A stretch of 64,000 bases of DNA from Chiua virens (lineage: Eukaryota; Basidiomycota; Agaricomycetes; Boletales; Boletaceae): positions 1,364,001 through 1,428,000 of the forward strand of contig JAHNUO010000006.1 of the NCBI GenBank assembly GCA_019787685.1. Reading direction: 5' to 3'. The notes beneath the pieces are model-generated. The model did not search any database and was not told the DNA's origin. It worked only from the letters and a program-made list of their open reading frames with translations. Below, in pieces: positions 46,461-58,739 of the stretch. Numbering within the stretch: position 1 is the stretch's first letter; each line of letters opens with the position of its first letter. The position numbers and the translations under genes were made by a program.

Positions 46461-48883
46461 ATGGCTAATACCGACGCGAAAGAAAGCGGAATATACGTCT
46501 GGATGGCTTCGGTGCGAGACTCCATGGCCAATGATCCTTGCCGTCAGATATTCGAAGATCAAGTTCAGTCCCACGCGTTCACTTTCCTCGATGATTATCT
46601 CGAAAGTATCCTCGCCGGTCCGCAGCAAGGGTAGGTTCTCTTGATCATTAATGTTGTCGAATCATGTTCTGAGCGCAGAGTTCTGTAGACCAATAATTGA
46701 ACTTGTGAAGACACCGGCTCGTAAGAAAAATGTGCCTCGCAGGACCAGGGCAGCTACAGCGGCTGCCACAGCAGTGAAGAATACCATGTTTCTTTCATTG
46801 GATGTAGGTTTCCTTTCCTCTATGCGAATATTTTCTTATCACATCGCTAGTCCGTCAATTCTACGAAAGAGGTCCCCATCAACAGCTTTCACAAAGCTCT
46901 ACTTCAGGCTAAGGAAAGATCTGCTCAGGATGCACTCAACCCACAAAAACCTTCGGTTCGGTCGCTTTCAGTGTCAAATGATTCACAGGAGACGATACAT
47001 GGTTGTTCCATGTCCGCTCAACTAGAGGACTTTCCTGAAGCCACCGCGGAGTCGCGAGCCGATGGGATACTCCCTCAGCAGTACCATGGAGATCCACCAA
47101 GTAAATCATCAATACCTCGCCAAGCTTCTGAACGCAGTACCGAGCTATCCGTCATTGCAGAAGGAGACGAGTCCCCAGAACGAGGCGCCACTAACCCATC
47201 GCGTTTGTCTACTGTCGACTCCAATCAAGGGGAACCACCTCACGCTATACCTCCATTTGTCCGAGTAACGGAAGAATACCTCGTCATCGACGGGAATCCG
47301 AAAGTTATCGAAACTGATCACCAGTCACAGACGGATCTTTCACCGGACACGCCCTACTCTGTCGACGTCTATCATTCCATCCCTCTCGATTCACCTCAAG
47401 AAGTACAATCTTCAGAAGCAGGCAACCATACTGAACCACTACCCTTGCGGACCGAAACCAATTCCTCAAGAAATCGCGAGAGGAACGCATTCACAGCTCC
47501 TCTACCTGTTGTTCCTGCATTGAACTTGGCTCAAATACCGGACACGATTTACGTTCCATTGAATGATTCGTCACCAAGGTCTCTGGCTCACAAGAATGGT
47601 ACTGCGGGATTCCCGACACTCCCTGCACCGTCCCCACTGCGTAAATCCTTACGTGTTGCACAAGACGTACTAGCCGGTTCCGCGCTCCCGACCACCGCGC
47701 CTGCTCCAATACCACTTGGCAAGAGGACTTCTTGGTTGATGAAGGCACGCGAGGCTAAAGCAATGGAAGGAACGAATTTACTTCCTGTTGTCGCTACGGC
47801 TCCTACCCCGATAGCGTTCCCTCGAGCATCTACCGCCGTCAAGCGAAAGAGTGGGGATATGATTAGTGGACTTCCTCCCGGTCTCGACTGGGATAAGGAC
47901 CAGCGTAAACCAAAAATTGCCAAATCTACTGAAGTCGGCATTATACCACCTAAGGAGACGGAGAACGACAGCCAACGTGACTTCGCTTCCTTACAAGGCG
48001 AACCAATCGCTCGCTCCTCCGTTGCCGCCGCCATGCCGGTGGATCACTTTGAATCCCATAGAATGGACGTTGACCAAGAAATCACTCGCCTGGATTCCGC
48101 AGAAGAAGGGTTTATCGACTTATTCAAGCGTACAGTCGAAGGTCTTGGGGCACGCGCTGGCAAAAGCATGGGCAAGTCGCTCGGTGGTGCGGCGGCGGCA
48201 GCACTTGCCGAGGCACGGGCAGCCGCCGAAGCAAAGGTGGCTAAGCGAAACAAGGTTAGCGACTCAGACGAACATCGCGATGATGACCAGTTCGACCAGG
48301 AATCTCTGAAGACCGGAGGACAGTCGGACGAACAAGCACCATTTGTTCCCCTTCCTCAGACAGCAGAGGCTGAGCGTCGACTTAGTATCTCAGATCTGGT
48401 TCCAGAAACTATCCATTGTAAAGAGCCTGAAGTCTTGATACAGACGGGTGCAATTCCTGTAATCAACAGTGGCGACCAGAGTATGTCTACTACTCCGCCT
48501 GCATCGCCCCCGTCCAAGGGTAATTCAGGCTTTGTCAAGCCCATGGGTCCAGTGTTTAACAAACCACCACCGCAACCTGTCTTCATGCCTCCAGCTTCAA
48601 AACAACCCAGTGCTGTTTCTGCACAACCCAAGGAATTTCCATTCAATCTTCCTCCGGGCAAATTTACGCTACCTGCCACTGTCTCCTTGGATATTCCCGC
48701 TCGACTTACCTCTACCTCCGACGATCCTCCGCTTGCGCAACAGACATTGCAAACATCTGGACAGCCCTTGCAGTCCAGCGTTCTCTCCGACCCGATCCTT
48801 CACAGACGTGAAGGAGCCCTTACCCCTTCTACGCTCTACATCAAATCGCGAACGAGCGAGGAACGGTCCACGGTCGGCGTTGT

Positions 48884-48914
<31 letters not shown>

Positions 48915-50445
48915 AGCTGGCCGCTTGAGGAGAAACTTGCCGCTGTTGAACCAGGTTGGAGGCCATTTGACTTCAGCAATGTGGATAAGGAAGACACGTG
49001 GAGTTCGCTTCCAACAGAAAGCCAAGGAACCACCAGAAATCTTACAACAGAGAAGAGTAGGGTCACTGTGGCATTACCTATGGACACAGACACCAAAGCT
49101 GTGCCGAACAATGGAGGACTGGAACGAGAGCAACAAACTGTCGAGACTTCCGACGTCTCCGCCATGGAGACTAGTGAAGCCGAAGAAGTAGCTGAAGCTG
49201 GAACAGGCAATCGAAGTCGTGCGGAGGTATGCAATTGTTTTTTGCAATGCTCTCTATTATTTAATAGTCGGTTTCTATACAGTTCACCGCTATGATTAGA
49301 AGCCAAGCGTCACTGGCTTCCGCTGCTTCATCTCAACCCCAGGTCGGCTTCTTCAGTCAAGCCACCAAACTCGTCAATAGCATGCTTGGTGGCGGAAAGA
49401 AGGCTAAACCGGAGCTGAAGAGCTTGCAATTGGCGGCGGCGGCGGCCAAAAAGGTCGGTTTCGACCATCGAGCACATCGTGATTTTTCATCCTTACTCTC
49501 TTCCTGTAGCAACAAGAGGAAGCCGACAAGAAGACACAACGCTTGAAGGACATGGAATCTAGGCGTCAGGTCGTCATAGCAAAGAAAGCAGAGGAGGAGA
49601 GAACTCGGCTTCACGAAGAGGAGAAAAAGAGCGAGATTGAGAAGCGGAAACGCGAAAGGGAGGAAAATACTGACCGGCGGCCGCTTAAACCTCCTGTTTC
49701 CACCAAGAAAGCCGAGGATGATGCCTCAAAGAAGCGAAAACTCGCGCCAGAAACAGAGAAGAGACCGGAGAGCAAGAAACTCCCTTCGAAAGACAAGAAG
49801 GATCTTCCCCCCCCTGCAAAACCCTCTGCGACACCTGCTACAAAACTTGTTGCTCGGAAGGGTGCCAAGGCCGCCACTACTGTTCTCGTATCATCCGCCG
49901 CATATAACAGCACTCAGAACACCACAGCAGCTTTGTCGGCTAAGTCTATCATTCCTGAGGCGAAGCCTTTCAAAGTAGTCCCTTCTACTTTGAAGGGTAA
50001 GGCGAAAGCAAAACAAGAAGAGGACATGGGTGACCAGCTTCCTTCCACAGTGATCCAGTCACAAATGGCCGCTCGAGCTAAAGCACAAATGCAAACTGCT
50101 AAACTACCAATACCTGAAGTTCCGAGCGAGTCGATCGAGCTTCCAGAGATTAATAGCGAATACTCCGACTCTGAGGACGAGGATCGGGTTCACACGTTCG
50201 ATCCACCGGACTGGGCACAATCTCCGGAACTCCACACGGCACTCCAGAGGCAAAGTACGGTGAACCCTGATGATATTTTCGGGGCAATCCGACCACTACG
50301 AATGGACGAAATATTCCGGACAAGACAAAGTCGATTCAGAGCAAGGACAAGCTCTGCAAACTGGTCGGGGACGGACAGGTTGACTGTTGAAGAGATTCGC
50401 GAGTATGAGCGACGAATGGGCTTCCAACAAAACCGTGCATCTTGA
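46461..50445 (+). CDS. INCENP: Inner centromere protein (INCENP/Sli15), chromosomal passenger complex
   Basis: Five exons: 46461-46630, 46689-46803, 46851-49226, 49283-49453, 49510-50445; 1255 residues. INCENP scaffolds Aurora B, survivin and borealin. The C-terminal IN-box that activates Aurora is clear: FDPPDWAQSPELHTALQ, DDIFGAIRPLRMDEIF and then an Arg-rich segment ending RTSSANWSGTDRLTVEEI. Upstream is a charged single-alpha-helix/coiled-coil stretch (KKAEEERTRLHEEEKKSEIEKRKREREE, split around 49575-49665), a nine-Asp run from a GAC repeat, and an Ala-rich segment. The N-terminal FTFLDDYLESIL helix and LVKTPARKK resemble the part that binds the other passengers. The large central part is disordered and poorly conserved. 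Confidence 0.9.
48888..48914 (+). repeat. GAC trinucleotide microsatellite encoding nine Asp
   Basis: Nine perfect GAC units inside exon 3 of INCENP, read in frame as a poly-aspartate run before SWPLEEKL. Such runs are prone to length variation. Confidence 0.95.
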
Positions 50446-50715
50446 ACATAGATGGTATTGGTAAATTATAACATGTATATCTAATATAACTAGCATGTTT
50501 TCCGGGAGATTCTCCAAGTCGATGAATACATAACAATGCTTTACCGAATCATCACGTGATCTAAGTTGTTTGTTTGTGTTGTCGGGAATGCCAGTGTTAG
50601 GCATACACTGGAACAACTACTTACTAGATTCTATCATTCCAAACTCTTGTCCATAAAACGATCTGGCCCATCTTTACTGTCCTGCTCCTTTCTTTAATCT
50701 TTATTTCTTTCAACC

Positions 50716-53245
50716 ATGACTTCTTCCTCTTCCTCGTCCCCAGAAATACAGCCTGCCCCGACTGCAGATGCCCAGGAACGCTTCTCCTACAAACATGCCA
50801 CACACGACGAAGTCCTAGAGGATCTATCAAGGTCCCTTTTTTTGTATTTCCCAACGCCGTGTATCTTACTTTGGCGTAGCCGCTTTCTTCTGAATCTTCC
50901 CGACGAAGAGCTCTCATCGCTGGAACGGATATGCTTTCAGGTGGAGCAAGCGTAAGCCACTTGGCCGCTCTTTACCATTTCACAAGTTTATGCAAATCGG
51001 TAGCCATTGGTTCTATGAAGATTTTGTTCGAGAGCAAAACCCAAAGTTTCCATCTTTACCCCTCAAGAAGTTTTCCGAGATGTTGTTCCATGCCTGCCCT
51101 CTATTGCATCAATGGAGTCACGATCATGAACAAGCATTTAACACCTTCATGCAATATAAAACTAGAGTCCCTGTTTGTGGTGCGATAATGCTGAATGAGA
51201 CTTGGGAAAAGGTGCGGCGTATTCGTATTACATACCGCATAACTCAACCTCCCAACTCATTCCAGTGCATTCTTGTGAAAGGGTGGAAGTCTTCATCGGG
51301 GTGGGGCTTTCCCAAAGGCAAGATAAACGAGCATGAACCATCTCACGAATGCGCCGTTCGCGAGGTAAGCCCCTGTTCATTGCTGTAATAAATTGTTCTT
51401 TTTTATTTTGTTTATCAAAAGGTATTGGAAGAGACGGGTTACAACTTGGCGGGACAGATCAACCCAGCGGATGTAATAGAGATGTCCATAAAGGAGCAAC
51501 TTATTTCTCTATTCATTGTCCCTGGAATTCCGGAGGACTTTCCGTTCAAAACTCGCACTCGAAAAGAGATTAGTGTAAGCGCAAATTGTTTCATCTAAGT
51601 CTCATTATCTAAACGAATAACCAGCGGATTGAATGGTTCAAGCTGACGGATCTACCCACCTGGAAGCGTAATAGGGCTGCTCCTGGCAAGTTCTATCTGA
51701 TCTCGCCGTTCATTGCGTATGTCTAAAATGATTGATATCCGAGAAACACTTCTGATGACGTATAACAGACCCTTGAAGGCGTTTATCACAGCAAGGAAAC
51801 CGAGAGCGTTTGAATCGAGGAACCGCAAGTCCGTTCCGTACGTGTCGTCCAGTGACAGAGGCGCACAAGAATCGAGTTCATCTTCTGCTGACACTGGTGA
51901 ACCTCAAACACCCTCACCGCAATACAGTAAAGCCGTTTCGGTCACTAATGACCACATAATAACGCGACACGAGTCAGATGAAGAGAAGGGTGTCCTCGTA
52001 GAACCTTTGGATCCACATTTTGCACGCCTTCTAAACTCACTTTCCATTTCTGCTTCCAAGAATGTTGATACGAGGCCATCACTTGGTATCAACGGAGCTT
52101 CTCAATTACCAAAAGACTCTTCACCATCCAGTCGTCTCCAGACCCCAGACTGGTCCTCACGTATTCCCGCCTTCCACCAGACGCCGGTCGATTCTCCGAG
52201 CCTTCCTAGGCCTAAGCATATCTCAACACAGGATTCTCACTGCTCTCAAAAGCACTCGAATCTCATGTCTTCCCTTGACCCCGAGGTGGCATCCCGAGTT
52301 GAAAATGGTTCCGGTGATATATCGCCCGTCGTCGCGGTTGCAAACTCAAATTCTCCGACATCCTCTGGTACAACCGCACGGAAGCCATACATGTCTTCTC
52401 GTCGCAGCTCCAGCATTGCCGACATTTCCCCATACCTTTCTCGAGCATCCGAGGTACCCGCTTCAGGAAAAAGGCTAAAACAGTTGGCTCTCCTCGAGTC
52501 TGTGGCGGATGAATCTTCCAAGATGACACCGACTCTCATTAGCAGAGAGTTGCCACCCTTTCAAAGTCCGGGTTACCGACTTCCAGGCTATCCCGGGCCA
52601 TCTGCCTCCGTACCTCCACCAACATCTTACGGCTCTCAGGTCAACTTTCGAGGGTCATATGAATCAGGTGGATCCGTGCTTTCCATGCATCAGGCTCGGG
52701 GTGCGAATTTGGCATCGTTCCACCCTTTCCACGAATCACCCGTAATAGAGGATCCCTTCCAGGTTAGACCTCGCTCTAGCCAGTTCAATCACCCAACATC
52801 TACCTATCCAGGCGGCGTGTACACACGTGGCTCGAGGAATCAGAACCAATCTCCGTCTCTTTTAGGTGGACCAGTCCATGTTTCGCCCCCAGCGAACCTT
52901 CTGGGGAGATCTCTACAAACACCTTTGCCTCAGCCTTTTGCTCCAAGCCATTCGACTACACCCTTTCACCCAGCTCAACCGAACACTGCTCACCCTATTT
53001 ATTCCTATGCTAGCACATTGGACCATGCTGCAACCCGCACGTCACCCCACTCGTTCCATGCTCATCGCGATCCGTATGCAGTGCCTTTAACACATCCTGT
53101 GTTACCCCCACAATCTCGACCATCTCTCCCGTCGAGTAGCGTCCAGTTACTTTCCATACTCAACGGGGATCGTACGAGCGGGCCACATACCTCCATCTCG
53201 CATACAGGCCCGCCTTCCACCAGCATTTCAGTCCACACCCCCTAG
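50716..53245 (+). CDS. DCP2: mRNA-decapping enzyme Dcp2
   Basis: Seven exons: 50716-50831, 50880-50951, 51004-51211, 51266-51364, 51422-51574, 51625-51716, 51769-53245; 738 residues. Removes the m7G cap in P-bodies. The N-terminal regulatory domain ([36 protein letters not shown]) binds Dcp1; the Nudix box reads [24 protein letters not shown] with all catalytic Glu; box B with [17 protein letters not shown] closes the catalytic core at about residue 270. The remaining 470 residues are Ser/Pro-rich and disordered, with the short helical leucine motif VQLLSILNG at the C-terminus, the kind used to bind Edc3/Pdc1. Confidence 0.94.
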
Positions 53246-53772
53246 AGCAACTCGCCGATGAACTCCACATACTCGCATTACTCTCGCTCATAATATGTGG
53301 CAACGCCATCCACTTGAATTGCCTACTTCTCTGACTCCCATCGCTGTCCCCACGTTGACTCTTGTATCTCTTTTCTTCGTTGCCATCTTTTGAGGGCCAT
53401 CAACTATGCTCCGGTTTGTTTTCAAAGGGTCGACTGAGCGTTCGAACTTTGCCAGTCTCATCGTTGATTCAGTATCATAATTTTATTTTGCTTTTCTCGC
53501 CTCTCGTTCATTTTAACTCGTCCTCATTCAATTATTCAGACTCCCAGTACTAGTATCAGCGTCACGTTCTGTCACAGTCACCGCAATACCCTACGTGTAG
53601 TTTTGTAGCCTTTCGACGTGTCAATGCCGACTTTTGAGTATTCTACCGATGGCTGTGCCTCCTCACAGCCACGTATCTCACGATCACGACGGATGCAACG
53701 AGAAGACGTTCTAGCTTTGGTTTTCGTTTCCTGCCGATTTTGCGCTTGAGCACTCATTGTGAGGTTCAAACA
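53246..53772. other. Intergenic stretch
   Basis: About 530 bp between the DCP2 stop and the PRPP synthetase start. T-rich pyrimidine tracts follow the DCP2 stop. No gene supported. Confidence 0.5.
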
Positions 53773-55050
53773 ATGCTGAATGGCAGCGGCGTCAAGATCT
53801 TTACCGGTACGTTAGCCATGTCCTGGATGTAGCAGTGGTAATATAGTATATGACGAGCAGGCACCAGCCATCCAGAGTTGGCGGAAATTATCGCTCGTCG
53901 GTATGGAGTTGGATACGGACGGTCTACATATACTGAATAAATTCTAGTCTCGGACTATCTCTTTCAAAAGCAGAAGTGACGAAAAGCGGAATTGGGGAGA
54001 CCAATGTTCGGATCGCTGAAAGCGTGCGGGAGAACGACGTATACATCATCAACACGGGGTGCGGATCGGTGAACACGGCGCTGATGGAGCTCTGCATCAT
54101 GATACATGCATGCAAGATAGCGAGCGCACGAAGAATTACGGCTGTGTTGCCGTTGTTTCCCTACGCCAGGCAGGACAAAAAAGACAAGAGCCGGGCCCCG
54201 ATTTCGGCGAAACTAGTGGCGAACATGATACAAAAGTCGGGTTGCGATCACGTTATTGTAAGCCTGATTTTTTGCGGATTTGTCGATGGAGATGATGACT
54301 GGGATGATGATAGACCATGGACTTGCACGCCTCGCAAATTCAAGGCTTCTTTGATGTGCCCGTGGATAAGTAAGTGAGATGATCATGGTGCATTATCGGA
54401 GGCTGATCGAGTGCACTCCAGCGTGAGTGTTGTGATCTGGAACGCGGTGTGTGGCTGGCTGATTCCTCGTGGGGTAGCTTTATGCGGAGCCATCGTCGAT
54501 TTTGTATATCCGGACGCATTTTGATCTGAGCGAAATTGTGATTGTGTCGCCGGATGCTGGAGGAGCGAAGAGGTGAGGAGCGGCGATGTCAAAGGGAGTG
54601 TGGACTGACGCGGGGCACGACAGGGCGACGTCTATCGCTGATCGGCTTGGGGTGGACTTTGCGCTGTTCCACAAGGAGCGGAAGAAGGCGAACTCGGTGT
54701 CGCGGATGGTGCTTGTGGGACACGTAAAGGACAAGGTTGCGATACTGGTTGACGACATGGCGGATACGTGTGGGACGTTGTGCTTAGCGGCCCGGCACCT
54801 GGCTGAAGGGGGTGCGTCCAAGGTGTACGCGATTGTGACGCACGGTATCCTAAGCGGGAACGCGCTGGAGAACGTGTCGTCGAGCGCGCTGGAGAAGCTG
54901 ATTGTGACGAACACGCTGCCACAGAGGGAGAACCAGGCGCGGTGTAGCAGGATCGAGGTGATCGACATTGGGCCGGTGCTCGGAGAGGTGATCAGACGGA
55001 GCCACTACGGGGAGAGCGTGTCTAAACTGTTCCACCAAGTGCCGTATTAG
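53773..55050 (+). CDS. PRS: Ribose-phosphate pyrophosphokinase (PRPP synthetase)
   Basis: Seven exons: 53773-53806, 53861-53900, 53948-54257, 54314-54369, 54422 (one nucleotide), 54478-54572, 54624-55050; exactly 963 nt, 320 residues, the usual length. Makes PRPP from ribose-5-phosphate and ATP for purine, pyrimidine, His and Trp synthesis. Motifs: [100 protein letters not shown], and the PRPP loop [15 protein letters not shown]. The join between VPVDN and LYAEP uses a one-base exon; splicing out the whole 108-nt interval would shift the frame and stop after about 17 residues. The C-terminal [11 protein letters not shown] is typical. Confidence 0.95.
54422..54422 (+). other. PRS: Single-nucleotide exon of the PRPP synthetase gene
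   Basis: The C at 54422 lies between intron 54370-54421 (52 nt, GTAAGT...CCAG, branch-like CTGAT) and intron 54423-54477 (55 nt, GTGAGT...GTAG, branch-like CTGAT). It supplies the third base of the Asn codon split as AA|C ahead of CTT (Leu), giving the conserved VPVDNLYAEP. No other AG/GT combination within 54370-54477 yields an exon of the required length class. Confidence 0.85.
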
Positions 55051-55160
55051 CTTAGTAATAGATCAACTGGATTCGCTTGCTGCAACCGTAATTGACGCTA
55101 CTCGCTCTTGGCTCCCCTTCTTCATGTTTTCATAGTACTCAAGGCAATGCTCCTCGTATC

Positions 55161-58100
55161 ATGTTCAATCCCCCGAACAATGTCATACAGAGCAATGCCG
55201 TCTCAAAGTTCCAAACACCAAAGGACACCGTCAATGTACTCGGCATACCCGCCGTCTCAATACAGGGCGGTAAACTTCAGGTTGGCGATGCTCGCTCCAG
55301 TACGTACCCGCTTTTTTTTCCTTCCCCCTCCCTCCATATCCCTCCCCAGGTTCGCATCGCTCTTACACCCCCATCAAAACTCTCGGCGACGGCTCCTTTG
55401 GCACCGTCCTCCTCTGTGACTGGCATGGCACCCTTCCTCCAAACACACCTCTCTCCCCCATGCAGTGCGGCGGCGGCGCCCGTCCAGAGTGGGCGGGAAA
55501 GCGTCTCGTAGCCGTGAAGAGGATGAAAAAGAAGTGGGAGGGCGGTTGGGATGAGTGCAAGAGACTCAAGGAGCTCGAGGTTCGTTTTCCTTTCTCGCTT
55601 TCTCCTCCCTCTCACATCCCCCCAGTCTCTCCGTGCAATCCCCTTCCACCCTTGTATCATACCCCTTTACGATTTCTTTCTCCTTCCGGATACCAAGGAG
55701 CTCTATTTCGTCTTCGAGAGCATGGAGGGCAATCTATATCACCTCATCAAGGCTCGAAAAGGTCGTCCTCTCGCAGGCGGCCTCGTGGCATCTATATTCC
55801 GACAAATCGTCTCCGGCCTCCACCACATACACGCGTCAGGTTATTTCCACAGGGACATGAAGCCAGAGAATGTACTTGTCACCACCACTGGCCTTTTTGA
55901 ATACCGTTCTTTATCCCCAGTCGCTCCCCCAACCGCTCCCCTAGAGAAGGATGTCGTAGCAATAATTAAACTCGCCGATTTCGGACTCGCTCGAGAGACT
56001 GCAAGTCATCCCCCGTACACCGAGTACGTTTCTACTAGGTGGTATCGTGCTCCAGAAGTCTTGCTCCTGAGCAGGGATTATTCTAATCCCGTGGACATGT
56101 GGGCACTCGGTACAATTATGGCGGAGGTGGTCAATCTCCGTCCGCTTTTCCCGGGCTCCGGTCAAATTGACCAGATTCATCGAATCTGCGAGGTTCTTGG
56201 TGATCCCGTCGACTACGGTTCGGATGCTAGAGGCCGTGCCATCGGCGGTGGCAAGTGGAATAAAGGTCTCAAGATGGCAAAACCATTCAACTTTACCTTT
56301 CCCAAGGTACTTTTTTCTTCATCGTCTCGGCATGCAGAGTGTTCATTGTCTGTCCTCAGTGCCAACCAAAAGATGCCTTCTCAATTTTCGACCACAGCGT
56401 TCCTCGGAGGCTTGTTGAGTGCATATCAGACTTGCTTAAATATGATCCAGATGCACGGCTGACCAGCCGGCAATGCTTGGAGCATCCATATCTCATTGAA
56501 GCATTACCCCATAACATGCCCCCAATGCCTCCCTCGTTGCATGTGCAAACCTTGCCCACAACTCCGTCAAAGCTGTATACCAATGGTGCTCCGTTTATCA
56601 CACCTTCTACATCTCCTCGGAGCGTCCCACCGTCGCATTCCCACAATTCACTTCCAAAATCCCCATACCCGAGTCTCCATCCATCTCACATCCCAGATGC
56701 TGCATCTTCCCACCGCACTGCTTTCGTGCCTTCCATCATCGCTTCGACTACCCACACGCCGTCGTCTTACAAAACAACAGAATACGCAAACGACCATCGC
56801 ATATATAATTTCCCCCCACATTCCACAGATATCGTCGAGGAAGTTCGCTCACATGTTTCTTCTACCTGGCCCTCAAATCATGCCCGGTCAGATTCGGACC
56901 AGATGGACGTGTCTTCTCCATTGGTTGAAATCCCAGAAGACAATCATCCAATGGATACTCAACCTACGGTTCCATACCCGACGGCTGGACACGTCACCGC
57001 CCAGGACACCGCCCACGCATCCGGCAGCAAACTCGGCAGGTTCGGATCCCTCGGGTTCGGCAAGAAGAACGCGAGATGGGGTCTCGGCGTGTTCGGTCAC
57101 GGAGAAAAGCCACATCAACAATCCTTACCTCCTGTGGATGAGGTTCCAGGATCGAGCTCAACTCCCTCTCTCAAGCGTACGCAATCTACCAATTCCGATA
57201 GCTTTTCTGTTACAGACGTATCACCGGCCAACACTCGTAAGGATGCGAAAGCTATCAAGAAGGAGGCGGAACGGCTACAACTCGAAGCCGAGAAGCAGCG
57301 TCATGCGCTTGCGAGGCAGTCACAAAGGGAGCAAGCCCGGGCTGTCATGCAGAAGCGCAATCAAATGCTCATGCAGACTCCTGGACGAAATGAATTGGAG
57401 TGGAAGTGGACACATAGTGCTAGTTTGCTGACCGTCAACCAGCGCCCAAATCATGACGATTTGGACAAGGGAAAGCGTTCAGCGTCGGGTCCGATACGGC
57501 AAAATCAAAGCAATGGCAAGGTGGCCTCACCGACGCTGAATGCTGCTTCTGGACGATATCTCAAACCTCCAGATATGAATCTGCCTTTGAGTGATCGCTG
57601 GCCACCTAGAGACGAACGCTTGAGCAAGGTTCGTCGTAGAGACTTCGATGACGACCATTCCATGTCATCGTCGGATGTTCATAGCACGGGGAGGATGTCA
57701 GCCCTGTCGTCCACAACAGTGGATAGTGACCCAGGCCCCACACGCATCCGGAGACCACCTGTTTATGGTATCAACAGAATGACATCCGCATCTTCGTTGA
57801 GGACGAGTACGACGTCTTATGATGATTTCCCCACCTCTGCACGATCATCAAATTCGATATCCTTGGATCACCAATTCAACGAGTTCAGCATCCGTGCCTC
57901 CGTCGATACCACCTCTTCGGTCTCAGGGACCTCTTCCCCACCACCGATCAACCTCCTGTCGCTCTCCCCTTCACCCAATTCATGGCTCCAGTCCCATAAT
58001 TCCCACGAATCCCCCGGTTCTTATGTGGCCCCTCCACTTATCCAATATCCGTCTTCCTCCCATAAATCGTACGAATGCAATGGTCAAATGTATGGTCATC

Positions 58101-58345
58101 CGCCAAATGACCTGATTGACCCGCATGCCGCAATAAATCCGATATTCAAAGTGGTATGTGACTATATTTCTTCATGGTTCCTGTCTGATGGTTGTTGTTC
58201 CACTCAGACGCCACTTCCGGCTTCCCCAAGTGACCAACTCTCATCTCCACATTCCCTTCCACCTTTCTCGCAACTCGAAGCCGTGGCAGAAGGGGAGTAT
58301 CCTCCACTTTCTCCCATGTCTTTTCATTCACCGGGGGATGAATAA
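55161..58345 (+). CDS. IME2/MAK-family protein kinase (Crk1-like)
   Basis: Five exons: 55161-55299, 55350-55579, 55626-56306, 56360-58153, 58208-58345; 993 residues. Kinase domain residues about 47-400: glycine loop [21 protein letters not shown], catalytic [18 protein letters not shown], activation loop [14 protein letters not shown] with the TxY dual phosphorylation site of MAK/ICK/RCK kinases, and [13 protein letters not shown]. There are inserts in the N-lobe ([19 protein letters not shown]) and before the DFG. A 590-residue Ser/Pro-rich tail contains a basic helix ([21 protein letters not shown]). Ustilago Crk1 and yeast Ime2, its nearest known types, act in mating and meiotic programmes. 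Confidence 0.9.
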
Positions 58346-58739
58346 CATTCTCTCCACCCTCCTTTAACCTTCTTATTTATCTCATATATTCGCGTTCGTT
58401 GCTACAATTTCTGTACCTCCCCGCTTGCTCTCTGCATTCTTCTGGATCCTCTCACCGTCATCGCGACTTGACCACATCCCAGATCCACCTCTGACCTCCC
58501 TGCGAACCACCAGCAAACTACCCTCTCCTATGACGCGTAGTATTCCCTATTTCGCTTTCCCTACTTATCATACTTACTGGCATTCTAGTAGCATACTTAG
58601 TCCGATTGTAGAGCGCTGAGTTGTACTCTTACTCATTTGCAATAAACGCACCACGCAGTCGACACTGATTTCCGTAGTGTAATTTCTGATGTATATCTCT
58701 ACATAAACCTGCTTGTTTAGTCTCAAACGGTTGAACAGT
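58346..58739. other. Convergent 3' region kinase / NDUFS6
   Basis: About 390 bp between the two convergent stops. No gene supported. Confidence 0.5.

Noticed and set aside
56496..57431. 311-residue plus-strand frame in another phase of the kinase tail
   Set aside because: Basic, low-complexity shadow of the low-complexity kinase tail, with no independent start or splice context.
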